Origin: Algicella marina
Lineage (GTDB): Bacteria; Pseudomonadota; Alphaproteobacteria; Rhodobacterales; Rhodobacteraceae
Direction of reading: 5' to 3'
DNA: 64,000 nt
NCBI RefSeq assembly: GCF_009931615.1
Contig: NZ_CP046620.1
Coordinates: 1,193,501-1,257,500, forward strand
Part shown: in pieces, positions 8,690-17,275 of the stretch
How the letters are laid out: each line of letters starts with the position of its first letter
Position numbering within the stretch: position 1 is the first letter of the stretch
Notes under the pieces: model-generated
The model's input: only the letters and a program-made list of their open reading frames with translations
The model's database searches: none
Told to the model about the DNA's origin: nothing
Program-made: the position numbers and the translations under genes

Positions 8690-9813
8690 TGCGTCGGCTC
8701 CTCGGCGCTGCGGTAGCTTGGCGTGATCGCCCGGCCGTCAACAACGAAATCCTGGCCAACGACGATGACTTCGGCCCGGTCCGGCAGCCCCGCCAGCCAC
8801 ATCCCTTCGGCCGAGTCGCGGAGGATCGTCACCGGCGCGAAACGGGCGACCCCATTGTCGTTAAGACGCACACCCAGGGCACCGTCGTCATTGAGCGTCA
8901 GGGCGGATTGCGGCAACAGGTGGCCTTGGCCTGCCTCCAAGCCGATCAGGATATCGACGCTGATGCCATCGCGGATGCTGCCATCCGAGTTCGGCACATC
9001 GACCTCCACCTGAAATGTCCGCGTCAGCGGATCGGCGGAGCGGGAGACAAAGCTGACGGTTCCCGTCACATCCCGACCGGTCGAGAGACGGCCACCGGCT
9101 TGCGCGCCGAGCTTGAGTTTCTCGACTTCCGTTTCCGGAACGTAGCCAACCAGCTTGATCGGGTCGAGCGCGATCAGTGTCCCGCAGGAAGCGCCCGGTT
9201 GAAGAAGTGCGCCAAGCTCCGCCGTGTCGCTTTCGAGTATTCCGTTGAAGGGCGCGCGGATCTCCAGCCGCTCGATTTCCTTCTCGGCCTGGCTGACCAT
9301 GGCCATGGCACTTTCAAGACCGGCCTTTGCGGCGATGGCGGATGTTTCGGATTGGAAACCGCGTTCCGACAGTTTCGTGGCAGTCTCGAAATTCGTCTCC
9401 GCCTCGATCTGGCGTGCCCGTGCCTCTGCCAGCGAAGCTTCCCGCGTTCCGGCATCCAGTTTGCACATAAGCTCGCCGGCCTGAACGGTCGCACCCTTTT
9501 GCAGCGGTTCCGACACAACGAGACCAGCCGTCTCCGCTTTCACCTCGACCTTGCGGGCCGCCTCCGTCCGGCCGGCGAGTACGAGGCCGCTCTGCACCGG
9601 TTCTGCCTCCGACACCTGCACGACCACGCGCACAGGACCACCGGCGACGGCACCCGTCACCTGATCGGCGCTTGCCTCTCCGCTGGTGTCTGCCTGCGCC
9701 AGCTCCACCTCATCAGTGTTACCGGCAAGAGCGCGCAGGGCGTCGCGCTCCATGATCACGGCATAGAGAAACAATGCCACAAGGCACGCAGTGAGAAATG
9801 ACAATATCCGCAT
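8686..9813 (-). CDS. RND efflux periplasmic adaptor (membrane fusion protein)
   Basis: 375-residue adaptor linking the RND pump to an outer-membrane channel. An N-terminal membrane anchor (ILSFLTACLVALFLYAVIM) is followed by a biotinyl/lipoyl-like half (VEVKAETAGLVVSEPLQKG), a coiled-coil hairpin rich in Ala and Glu (SLAEARARQIEAETNF and on), the second lipoyl half (RAPFNGILESD) and beta-barrel segments. I chose the ATG at 9813 because the hydrophobic anchor starts there; the longer frame to 9861 adds 16 residues without such character. It is the first gene of a two-gene operon and is transcribed divergently from the yfgM-like gene. Confidence 0.88.
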   Translation of the reverse strand: MRILSFLTACLVALFLYAVIMERDALRALAGNTDEVELAQADTSGEASADQVTGAVAGGPVRVVVQVSEAEPVQSGLVLAGRTEAARKVEVKAETAGLVVSEPLQKGATVQAGELMCKLDAGTREASLAEARARQIEAETNFETATKLSERGFQSETSAIAAKAGLESAMAMVSQAEKEIERLEIRAPFNGILESDTAELGALLQPGASCGTLIALDPIKLVGYVPETEVEKLKLGAQAGGRLSTGRDVTGTVSFVSRSADPLTRTFQVEVDVPNSDGSIRDGISVDILIGLEAGQGHLLPQSALTLNDDGALGVRLNDNGVARFAPVTILRDSAEGMWLAGLPDRAEVIVVGQDFVVDGRAITPSYRSAEEPTQ

Positions 9814-10107
9814 CAAACGATCTTTCAGTCTAAATGCCGGTCCGGCGCACCTCAGGACCAATCGGAAACCAGTCGTTACGACAGACCTTTTTACGTAAGT
9901 ATCCCCCGATCGGATCGCACGTCATGTCCGAAACCGTTCTCGCGCTATGTAAGCGGTTCTTACTTGGCGATCAAGCGTGCCGCAGAGGATTGCGCGATGA
10001 TGGTGAAAAAACGCACAGTCTTCTGCGGATATGCGCAGCCGTTTCCGGGTTGGCATCGCCTCGGGCGACGGTTTATGGTCCGCCAACGCAAGTGGAGGAG
10101 ATTTTAC
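9814..10107. other. Divergent intergenic region
   Basis: The longest gene-free stretch in the window, between the RND adaptor and the yfgM-like gene. I see no convincing coding frame. It must hold both divergent promoters. CGATCGGATCG at 9907-9917 is a perfect 11-base palindrome and a possible regulator site; no dedicated regulator gene lies next to the pump. Confidence 0.5.
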
Positions 10108-10797
10108 GTGTCCGAGACCGATTCCTTTCTCGAAGAAGTGACCGAAGAGGTCCGCCGGGACAAGATGATCAAGACGATGCGGCGAAACGCGCCTTTTCTC
10201 ATCGGCGCGGTGGTTCTGCTCATCGGCGGGATAGGCGTGAACGAGTATCTCAAGGCATCTGCCCGCGCCGAGGCGGAAGCCACGGGCGATGCGATGATGG
10301 CGGCTCTCACCGCCGAAGACGCCGCGGACCGTGCCGCAGGGCTGCAGGCGCTGGTGGCGGAAGGTGGCGACGCCGAGGTTCTTGCCCGGATGCAACTGGC
10401 CGCAGTCCAGGCGCGCGAAGGCGACCGTGAGGCCGCGATCGACACATTGCGGGCAGTGCAGGGCGGCAGTGGCGTCGATACCCGCTATGCCGATATCGCC
10501 GCGATGAAGATCGCCATGCTGCTGCAAGGACAGGACACGGTGGCGGAGCGCCGGGCGCTGTTGGAAAACCTGTCGCTGGCCGGGCATCCCCTTCAGGATC
10601 TGGCACTGGAGCAGATGGCGGCTCTGGCGCTGGAACAAGGTGATACCGAAGCTGCCCTCGCCGATCTGACACGAATTGTCGAGTCGCCGACGGCCTCGTC
10701 CTCCGGCCGCAGTCGCGCCACGCAACTGATCATCGCTCTCGGCGGCGAATTGCCGGAGCAGGAAACCGGCGCGGACCTGCTGCCAACGGACGGATAA
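10108..10797 (+). CDS. YfgM-like tetratricopeptide membrane protein
   Basis: 229-residue protein starting at a GTG with AGTGGAGGAG upstream. A short charged N-terminus (SETDSFLEEVTEEVRRDKM) precedes one membrane helix (about 29-46) and a periplasmic alpha-helical TPR-like domain rich in Ala, Leu and Glu. This matches the YfgM/DUF2133 family, whose E. coli member is an ancillary SecYEG/PpiD partner in periplasmic chaperone handover. Its position immediately before bamB and der is the conserved yfgM-bamB-der order. The 48 extra in-frame codons upstream (to 9964) lack a signal or RBS and were dropped. The function is from family and context. Confidence 0.82.
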   Translation: MSETDSFLEEVTEEVRRDKMIKTMRRNAPFLIGAVVLLIGGIGVNEYLKASARAEAEATGDAMMAALTAEDAADRAAGLQALVAEGGDAEVLARMQLAAVQAREGDREAAIDTLRAVQGGSGVDTRYADIAAMKIAMLLQGQDTVAERRALLENLSLAGHPLQDLALEQMAALALEQGDTEAALADLTRIVESPTASSSGRSRATQLIIALGGELPEQETGADLLPTDG

Positions 10798-10803
10798 GCC
10801 AGC

Positions 10804-12129
10804 ATGCACTTCACGATCATGACCCCGGGCCGCCTGTTGGCCTTGCTGTTGCCCCTTCTGGCCGCCTGTTCGGAACCGGAGGTGATCCTGCCGGGAGAGC
10901 GCGAGTCGATCCGCCCCGGCGTAAGCGAAATTCTGGATCTGGCAGAGGAAGCCGGGCCCGCACAGCCGGTGCCGCTCTCGATTCCGGCAGCCCGCGCCAA
11001 TGCCGACTGGACGCATGTGCGGGGTAACTCCGTGCACATTCCCGGACATCTCGCCCTCTCGGCTACGCCACAGCGCATCTGGTCCACTTCCGTGGGTGCC
11101 GGAGACGGCCGCCGCGTCCGCATACTGGCCAGCCCGATGGTGGCCGAAGGGCGCATCTACACGCTTGATTCCAACGCGCGGGCAACCGCGGTCAGCACTG
11201 CCGGCCGTATCTTGTGGCAGACGGCTCTGACACCCGAGGGTGAGCGTGCCGGCGAAGGTTTCGGCGGCGGTTTCGCCTATGAAGGCGGTGCATTGGTGGT
11301 GACTACCGGGTTCGGTGAGGTGCTGCGCCTCGACCCGTCAACAGGGGACATCCTCTGGCGCCGCCTTCTCGACGGTGCCATCCGCGCCGCACCGGCCGTT
11401 TCCGGCGACCGCGTGGTCGCGATTTCACGCCATGACGTTGCTTACGGCATCGATCTTGCGACCGGCGAACTCGAATGGCAGCTTTCCGGCGCCAGCCAGG
11501 GCGCAGGCCTGCTCGGCGGCGCCAGCCCGGCAATCCGGGGGCCGGTGGCGATCCTGCCGTTCCAGTCCGGCGAGGTCACGGCAGCGCTGGTCGACACGGG
11601 CCGTGGCGTCTGGTCCGCGGCGGTGTCTGGTGGGCGGCGAGAATTCGTACGGAGCCGGATCGGTGATATTTCCGGTGATCCGGTGATCGACATCGACATT
11701 GTCTATGCCGCCAGCCAGGCAGGACGTCTCGTCGCGCTGGATCGCCGCTCGGGCGAACGGTTGTGGACGATGCAGGACGGTGCATATGGCCCCGTGCTAC
11801 CAGTCGGCGGCGACATCTTCATGGTCTCTGACATCGGTGAGCTTTTGCGGCTGCGGGCCGACACCGGCAAGTTGGTGTGGAAATCGCCTTTGCCGGAGTG
11901 GAAACGCCCGGAGATACGCAAGAACGCCGTGCCGCACTTCGGCCCACTGCTCGCAGGCGGCAGACTGATTGTGGCATCCGGCGACGGCCTGCTGCGCAGC
12001 TACAATCCCCTGTCCGGGGCCTATCTCGGATCGGTCGAAATTCCCGCCGGTGCGGGGGCTGCTCCCGCAATTGCCGGCGGTGTGCTCTATGTCGTCACGA
12101 CGGATGGCGTTCTCGTCGCCTACCAGTAA
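10804..12129 (+). CDS. bamB: Outer-membrane assembly lipoprotein BamB-like beta-propeller
   Basis: 441 residues with a lipoprotein signal: hydrophobic LLALLLPLLAAC, the Cys being the lipidation site. It is followed by PQQ-type beta-propeller blades with recurring G-x-LYALDxxTGxxxW-like units (for example ALDRRSGERLWTM, LDPSTGDILWR, GIDLATGELEWQL). BamB scaffolds BamA in beta-barrel insertion at the outer membrane. It lies six bases after the yfgM-like gene and upstream of der, a conserved neighbourhood that supports BamB over a soluble PQQ dehydrogenase. No PQQ catalytic residues were identified. An alternative ATG five codons downstream would also keep the signal peptide. Confidence 0.87.
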   Translation: MHFTIMTPGRLLALLLPLLAACSEPEVILPGERESIRPGVSEILDLAEEAGPAQPVPLSIPAARANADWTHVRGNSVHIPGHLALSATPQRIWSTSVGAGDGRRVRILASPMVAEGRIYTLDSNARATAVSTAGRILWQTALTPEGERAGEGFGGGFAYEGGALVVTTGFGEVLRLDPSTGDILWRRLLDGAIRAAPAVSGDRVVAISRHDVAYGIDLATGELEWQLSGASQGAGLLGGASPAIRGPVAILPFQSGEVTAALVDTGRGVWSAAVSGGRREFVRSRIGDISGDPVIDIDIVYAASQAGRLVALDRRSGERLWTMQDGAYGPVLPVGGDIFMVSDIGELLRLRADTGKLVWKSPLPEWKRPEIRKNAVPHFGPLLAGGRLIVASGDGLLRSYNPLSGAYLGSVEIPAGAGAAPAIAGGVLYVVTTDGVLVAYQ

Positions 12130-12147
12130 CGGGCTTTCCAAAGCCCG
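12130..12147 (+). other. First inverted repeat after bamB
   Basis: CGGGCTTT-CC-AAAGCCCG starts one base after the bamB stop. The right arm (AGCCCGC, 12142-12148) is also complementary to the left arm of the next hairpin (GCGGGCT, 12164-12170), so the two structures compete. No U-tract follows, so it is not a standard terminator. Confidence 0.5.
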
Positions 12148-12163
12148 CAAAACCGGATAGTTG

Positions 12164-12197
12164 GCGGGCTCGGCGGGTGTGACCTGCCAGAGCCCGC
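12164..12197 (+). promoter_or_regulatory. Second inverted repeat, leader of der
   Basis: GCGGGCTC (12164-12171) pairs with GAGCCCGC (12190-12197); inside, GGCGGGT and ACCTGCC pair with one mismatch around a GTG loop. It ends ten bases before the der ATG at 12207, next to the GCAGGA ribosome site. It shares its arm sequence with the hairpin at 12130-12147, giving possible alternative folds. Confidence 0.5.
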
Positions 12198-12206
12198 AGG
12201 AATGTC

Positions 12207-13637
12207 ATGACCTTCAAACTCGCCATAGTCGGCCGCCCCAACGTGGGAAAATCCACGCTTTTCAATCGGTTGGTTGGAAAGCGCCTGGCGCTGGTTGATG
12301 ATCAGCCGGGCGTTACGCGTGACTTGCGTGAGGGCGCGGCGCGACTGGGAGACCTTCGTTTCACCGTTATCGACACTGCCGGTCTGGAAGAAGCGACGGA
12401 TGAGAGCCTTCAGGGCCGCATGCGACGCCTGACGGAGCGCGCGGTCGACGAGGCCGATATCTGCCTGTTCATCATCGATGCAAGGGAAGGTATCGTCGGC
12501 GGTGACCAGTTCTTCGCCGAAATCCTGCGCAAACGTGCCCGTCACGTGATCCTCGCTGCCAACAAGGCCGAAGGCAGGGCCGGGGAGGGCGGCTTCTACG
12601 ATGCCTACTCACTCGGACTGGGAGAGCCGGTTCAGCTTTCCGCCGAGCATGGCGAAGGCATGGAAGACCTCTATCGTCGCCTGCAGGAACTGCGCCCGGA
12701 AGTTGAGCGTGCGGATGAAGAGGCGGGCATGCTGCCCCGGATTGACGACAGTGTCGACGAGGACGGCAATGCTGCTCCGATCCCGGAGGGCCGCCCCATT
12801 CAGATTGCCGTCGTCGGCCGCCCCAACGCGGGCAAATCGACGCTGATCAACCGGATCATCGGCGAGGACAGATTGCTGACCGGCCCCGAAGCCGGCATCA
12901 CCCGCGATGCGATCTCCGTGAATACCATCTGGGACGGACAGCCCTATCGTATTTTCGATACGGCCGGGATGCGCAAACGCGCCAAGGTGCAGGAAAAGCT
13001 CGAAAAACTCTCCGTATCCGATGGACTTAGGGCCGTAAAGTTCGCCGAGGTCGTGGTTATCCTTCTGGATGTACAGATACCGTTCGAGCAACAGGACCTG
13101 CGCATTGCCGATCTAGCGGAGCGTGAGGGCCGGGCAGTGGTGATTGCGATCAACAAGTGGGATCTGGAGGACGAAAAGTCCGAGAAGGCGAAGGCCCTGC
13201 GCGAGGCGGCGACACGGCTGCTGCCGCAGCTCAAGGGGGCACCTGTCGTCTGGGTTTCAGCAGCCACCGGTCGGGGCCTCGACAAACTCCAACAGGCGAT
13301 CCGCGACGCTCACGCCACGTGGAACAGCCGCATTTCAACCGCACGTCTGAACCGCTGGCTTGCCGACGAGATTTCCGCGCATCCGCCCCCTGCACCCGGC
13401 GGACGACGCATACGCCTGCGCTACATGACGCAGATAAAGACCCGGCCGCCCACCTTCGTGCTGTTCTGCTCGGTGCCGGACGCGTTGCCCGACAGCTACA
13501 AACGTTTTCTTGTCAATGGCTTACGACGAGACTTTGATATGCCGGGCACGCCGATCCGGCTGTTCCTGCGGGCGGGTGAGAACCCTTACAAGGACAAGAA
13601 GAAGCGCCAGCCGAACACGCTCGACAAGCACAGGTAG
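12207..13637 (+). CDS. der: GTPase Der (EngA), ribosome biogenesis
   Basis: 476-residue essential GTPase needed for 50S subunit maturation. Two GTPase domains in tandem: G1 [11 protein letters not shown] at about residue 9 with G3 DTAGLEE and G4 NKAE, then G1 [12 protein letters not shown] at about 205 with G3 DTAGMRK and G4 NKWD. A C-terminal KH-like domain ends [13 protein letters not shown]. The double G domain is diagnostic of Der. It follows bamB with a 77-base structured leader. Its stop codon directly abuts the stop codon of the convergent ABC ATPase gene, with no base between them. Confidence 0.97.
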   Translation: MTFKLAIVGRPNVGKSTLFNRLVGKRLALVDDQPGVTRDLREGAARLGDLRFTVIDTAGLEEATDESLQGRMRRLTERAVDEADICLFIIDAREGIVGGDQFFAEILRKRARHVILAANKAEGRAGEGGFYDAYSLGLGEPVQLSAEHGEGMEDLYRRLQELRPEVERADEEAGMLPRIDDSVDEDGNAAPIPEGRPIQIAVVGRPNAGKSTLINRIIGEDRLLTGPEAGITRDAISVNTIWDGQPYRIFDTAGMRKRAKVQEKLEKLSVSDGLRAVKFAEVVVILLDVQIPFEQQDLRIADLAEREGRAVVIAINKWDLEDEKSEKAKALREAATRLLPQLKGAPVVWVSAATGRGLDKLQQAIRDAHATWNSRISTARLNRWLADEISAHPPPAPGGRRIRLRYMTQIKTRPPTFVLFCSVPDALPDSYKRFLVNGLRRDFDMPGTPIRLFLRAGENPYKDKKKRQPNTLDKHR

Positions 13638-15725
13638 TTATTCGGCAGCGGTCAGGACGATCACCGGTTCCATTTCCGCGAAGATCTCATCGGACAAGTG
13701 GCATTTCACCTGGTGGCCGCTGGCAAGCTGGCGCATCGGCGGCACTTCGTCTTCGCACAGCGTGCCCGGCACAAGCTGCTTGCGCGGACATCGTGTCTGG
13801 AACGGGCAGCCCGAGGGTGGGTCCATTGCGGAGGGGATATCACCTTCGAGGACGACGTGCTTCTTCCTGACGCTCGTGTCCGCGATCGGCACGGCCGAAA
13901 GCAATGCCTCGGTGTAGGGATGATAGGGTGGCGCGAAAACCTGTTCGGTGGTGCCCATCTCCACCACATGACCGAGATACATCACCATCACACGGTCGGC
14001 GAGGTAGCGCACGATGGACAGATCGTGGCTGATGAACAGCATGGTGGTCCGGCTCTCACGCTGAATTTCCATCAGAAGATCCGTCACGGCGGCCTGCACG
14101 GAGACATCCAGGGCCGAGACGGGTTCGTCCGCCACCACGACCTTCGGGCCGCCGGCAAAGGCGCGGGCAATGCCGATGCGCTGTTTCTGGCCGCCGGAAA
14201 GCTGCCGCGGCTTGCGGGTGGCGAACTCGCGGGGAAGTTTCACAAGATCAAGTAGTTGCAGCATTTTCTCCTGCCGCTCGGCGACGGAATTGCCGACTTT
14301 GAACTTTTCGAGCACTCGAACGATCTGGCTGCCTACGCTGTGGGAAGGGTTGAGCGTGTCGAACGGGTTCTGGAACACCATCTGCACGTCGGCGACGGTT
14401 CGTGTGTCGCGCTTCTCGATCTCGGTGTCACCGATCTCCCTGTTTTCAAGGAGAACCTTGCCATCCGTTGCCGTCTCCAGTCCGAGCAGGACCTTGGCGA
14501 GGGTGGATTTGCCGCAACCGGATTCACCGACGATGGCCAGGGTCTCGGCCTCACGGGCCTCGAAGCTGAGCGTTTCGTTGGCCTTGACGACCCTCTTCTC
14601 GCCACCGGAAAATAGCGCGGAAGCAGCGACTTCATAGTATTTCTTCAACTCGTCGACACGCAGGACGACATCTCCGGCGGCGGTGGTTTCCCCGCCGATC
14701 GAAACATCGGGCTTGGCCGCCCAGTCGATATTCTGAAACCGGACGCAGCGGGATTCGTGGCGATCATCACCTGGCACGTCGAACATCCGGATTTCGCGCT
14801 TATCGCATTGGCCGGCAACGAAATAATTGCACCGCGGCCCAAAATTGCAGCCCCTTGGGCGTTCGTGCGGCAAGGGGAAGTTGCCGGGAATGGCAATGAG
14901 GGGGCGGCTGTTCTTGTCGGCGCCGGGCAGGGGGATCGAGCGGAAGAGGCCCTGCGTGTACGGGTGGCGCATCTTGTCGAACACGTCGCCGATGGAGCCG
15001 GTTTCAACCGCCTCTCCGGAATACATCACACAGAGCCTGTCGCAGGTCTCCAGCACGAGGCCGAGATTGTGCGATATGAAGAGCATCGAGGTGCCGAACT
15101 TCTTGCCCAAGTCCTTGACAAGATCGACAATTCCGGCTTCCACCGTCACGTCGAGCGCGGTGGTCGGCTCATCCAGAATGAGCAGTGACGGCTTGGACAT
15201 CAGGGCCATCGCGATGACGATGCGCTGCTGCTGACCGCCGGAAAGCTGGTGTGGAAAACTGTTCAGCATTCGCGCGGGGTCAGGCAGGCGGACAGCCTCC
15301 ACGACCTCCAGTGCCAGCTTGTAAGCGTCTGATTTTCCCATGTTTTCATGGATCATCGGCACTTCCATAAGCTGCTTGCCGATCTTCATCGCCGGATTGA
15401 GGCTGGCCATTGGTTCCTGATAGATCATCGCAATTTCGGAGCCGCGCAGATCGCGCAGTTGCGCCTGGCTCATCTCGTTGAGGTTGCGCCCCTTGAACTT
15501 GATTGAGCCGCCGACGATTTTCCCATTCTTGCCAAGGTCTTGCATCACGCCCAGCGCGACCGTGCTCTTGCCGCACCCGCTTTCGCCGACCAGCCCCATC
15601 GCCTCGCCGGGTTGCACGGTGCAGGAGAAATCCATCACCGCGGGGATCTCTCCGGCACGGGTGAAGAAGGAAATCGAGAGATTTTCGATTTCGAGGATCG
15701 GGCCGTCATAGTCCCATTTGGTCAT
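13638..15725 (-). CDS. Fused double ATPase of a peptide-type (DppD-DppF) ABC importer
   Basis: 695 residues carrying two complete ABC ATPases in one chain. First: Walker A GESGCGKST, signature LSGGQQQR, Walker B LLILDEPTTALD, then an oligopeptide-type C-terminal segment with cysteines (CNFGPRCNYFVAGQCDKR) typical of the DppD/OppD Fe-S-like motif. Second, from about residue 350: GESGCGKST, LSGGQKQRIGIARA, VVADEPVSALD and a similar C-terminal Cys motif (CPFQTRCPRKQLVPGTLC). Both domains look active. ATG at 15725 with AGAGGGG upstream; the longer frame to 15872 overlaps the lipoprotein gene. It powers the permeases encoded upstream. Confidence 0.92.
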   Translation of the reverse strand: MTKWDYDGPILEIENLSISFFTRAGEIPAVMDFSCTVQPGEAMGLVGESGCGKSTVALGVMQDLGKNGKIVGGSIKFKGRNLNEMSQAQLRDLRGSEIAMIYQEPMASLNPAMKIGKQLMEVPMIHENMGKSDAYKLALEVVEAVRLPDPARMLNSFPHQLSGGQQQRIVIAMALMSKPSLLILDEPTTALDVTVEAGIVDLVKDLGKKFGTSMLFISHNLGLVLETCDRLCVMYSGEAVETGSIGDVFDKMRHPYTQGLFRSIPLPGADKNSRPLIAIPGNFPLPHERPRGCNFGPRCNYFVAGQCDKREIRMFDVPGDDRHESRCVRFQNIDWAAKPDVSIGGETTAAGDVVLRVDELKKYYEVAASALFSGGEKRVVKANETLSFEAREAETLAIVGESGCGKSTLAKVLLGLETATDGKVLLENREIGDTEIEKRDTRTVADVQMVFQNPFDTLNPSHSVGSQIVRVLEKFKVGNSVAERQEKMLQLLDLVKLPREFATRKPRQLSGGQKQRIGIARAFAGGPKVVVADEPVSALDVSVQAAVTDLLMEIQRESRTTMLFISHDLSIVRYLADRVMVMYLGHVVEMGTTEQVFAPPYHPYTEALLSAVPIADTSVRKKHVVLEGDIPSAMDPPSGCPFQTRCPRKQLVPGTLCEDEVPPMRQLASGHQVKCHLSDEIFAEMEPVIVLTAAE

Positions 15726-15757
15726 GCCGCTACCCCTCTGGCGAAAGCTGGATTCAG

Positions 15758-15790
15758 TATGGTTTCGGTATGGATTTGGTATGGCAAACC
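15758..15790. repeat. Three tandem 11-base units
   Basis: TATGGTTTCGG, TATGGATTTGG and TATGGCAAACC lie head to tail, sharing TATGG at exact 11-base spacing, in the 73-base gap between the lipoprotein gene and the fused ATPase gene. One helical turn per unit would suit a protein-binding array, but no regulator is known. Confidence 0.45.
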
Positions 15791-15798
15791 ATCGGCAC

Positions 15799-16113
15799 TC
15801 ACAGACAGGAAATCTGGAGACGCACACCGCGCTGTAAAGAGAGCAGGGTGCGTGCCTGCAGCCCCGTGGCATAGATCGAATAGCCGCGTGGGCTGCAGAT
15901 GTCGGCGGCGCGGTACTGGCAGCCCTCGGTGGTCTGCATGCAGGAAATTTCCCATCCCCGCTGCCCGTTGCCTAGCGTGATCTGCTGCGCGCGGGTCACC
16001 TCCACCCCGTGTGGGGTTTCGTAGGCGATCGGTCCTTCCGCCTTCGGGTCGGCGCAGGCGGCAAGGGAGAGGAGGACGGCGAGTGCCGTGGCAGGGACTA
16101 TGCGGATCTTCAT
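15799..16113 (-). CDS. Small lipoprotein inside the ABC importer operon
   Basis: 104 residues with a lipoprotein signal (MKIRIVPATALAVLLSLAAC, Cys 20 lipidated). The mature part of about 85 residues contains four further cysteines (in WEISCMQTTEGCQYRAADIC and the terminal QISC), suggesting two disulfides in the periplasm. I do not recognise the family. It starts three bases after the dppC-like stop and precedes the ATPase gene, so it is made with the transporter. Possible roles are an accessory substrate-capture or envelope factor, or an unrelated gene caught in the operon; nothing in the sequence decides. Confidence 0.75.
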   Translation of the reverse strand: MKIRIVPATALAVLLSLAACADPKAEGPIAYETPHGVEVTRAQQITLGNGQRGWEISCMQTTEGCQYRAADICSPRGYSIYATGLQARTLLSLQRGVRLQISCL

Positions 16114-16116
16114 GAC

Positions 16117-17271
16117 TCAATCTTTCAAGCTCTGTTCACGCAGGCCGTCGGCCAGCAGGTTTAGGCCGAGCACCAGCGACATCAGCGCCAGCGCGGGCGG
16201 CAGGGCGGGATGCGGGAAAATGGAGAGGAGCTTGCGGCCCTCGTTGATGGTCATTCCCCAGTCGGAACTTTCAGGGTCAACGCCCAGGCCGAAGAAGCCG
16301 AGCGTGCCGAGAAGGATCGTAGTGTAGCCGATCCGGAGGCAGAAATCCACGATCAGCGGCCCGCGCGCATTGGGCAGGATCTCCCACAGCATGATGTACC
16401 ACGGGCTTTCGCCGCGCGTCTGGGCGGCCGCGACATAGTCGCGTGTCTTGATGTCCATCGTCAGCCCGCGCACGATACGGAAGACGGTGGGCGAGTTCAC
16501 GAACACAACCGAGACGAAGATGTTCAGAAGGTTCGGATCCATCGAGAAAACGCCGAGCGGATCGCGGTTGAAGGCGAGGCCGGAGTAGGCCCAGAAGCCG
16601 ATGACGAGCGTGACGGCGAGGTAGATCCAGAGCACGTCCGGCCGTGTCGAGAACCGCGTCTGGAACAGGATCACGAAAAACAGGATCGGGATGAGGAAGA
16701 GCACCGCCGCCAGGTAAGTCGGGATGCCGGTCTCGCGGATCTCGGGCGTGACGAGCAGGAAGAACAGCAGGATCACCGGGAAGGCCAGCACGAGGTTGGC
16801 GAGGAATGTGAGGATCGTGTCCACCCTGCCGGAGAAGTAGCCGGCAGGCAGGCCGAGGGTGATGCCGACGATGAAGGCGAGCAGAGTGGCCGGCGGTGCG
16901 ATCTGCAGCACGGTGCGCGAGCCATAGACCATGCGGGAAAAGACGTCGCGGGCGAGATTGTCACCGCCGAAGATGTACCAGGCTTCCTCGACCCCCGGCA
17001 CGGGCGTACCGGGCACCTTGTTCTTCAGGCCGGAGATCTGGGCACGTGGATCGTACATCGCGATCATGTCGGCAAAGATCGCGGTGAAAACCCAGAAGAG
17101 GACAATGGCGAGGCCGATCATGCCGATCCAGCTATCGAAGAGCCGCCCATACAGCGACAGCTTCTCCTTGAACACAATCGACAATCCGAACACGGCGACG
17201 AGGGCGATCCAGACCGGCAGAAACTGCCAGAGGGCGATGGCGATGATCTGACCCCAGCTTAACAAATCCAT
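16117..17271 (-). CDS. Peptide-type ABC importer permease, DppC-like, with enlarged membrane region
   Basis: 384 residues, longer than the usual roughly 300 for DppC. It has an extra N-terminal helix pair (ALWQFLPVWIALVAVFGLSIVF, then a second helix near 50-70). Between the TM segment LVLAFPVILLFFLLV and the coupling motif there is an added hydrophobic stretch (YLAAVLFLIPILFFVILF; IYLAAVTLVIGFWAYSGLAF-like). The EAA coupling loop is visible as YVAAAQTRGESPWYIMLWEILPN, and the GLGVDPESSDWGMTINEG motif is typical of DppC. It pairs with the DppB-like permease encoded four bases upstream. Inner membrane. The substrate class (peptide, opine or other) is open. Confidence 0.9.
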   Translation of the reverse strand: MDLLSWGQIIAIALWQFLPVWIALVAVFGLSIVFKEKLSLYGRLFDSWIGMIGLAIVLFWVFTAIFADMIAMYDPRAQISGLKNKVPGTPVPGVEEAWYIFGGDNLARDVFSRMVYGSRTVLQIAPPATLLAFIVGITLGLPAGYFSGRVDTILTFLANLVLAFPVILLFFLLVTPEIRETGIPTYLAAVLFLIPILFFVILFQTRFSTRPDVLWIYLAVTLVIGFWAYSGLAFNRDPLGVFSMDPNLLNIFVSVVFVNSPTVFRIVRGLTMDIKTRDYVAAAQTRGESPWYIMLWEILPNARGPLIVDFCLRIGYTTILLGTLGFFGLGVDPESSDWGMTINEGRKLLSIFPHPALPPALALMSLVLGLNLLADGLREQSLKD

Positions 17272-17275
17272 ATGC

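Noticed and set aside
13635-13640. Overlapping coding of der and the ABC ATPase
   Set aside because: The TAG of der and the TAA of the convergent gene abut exactly but share no base, so this is only tight packing.
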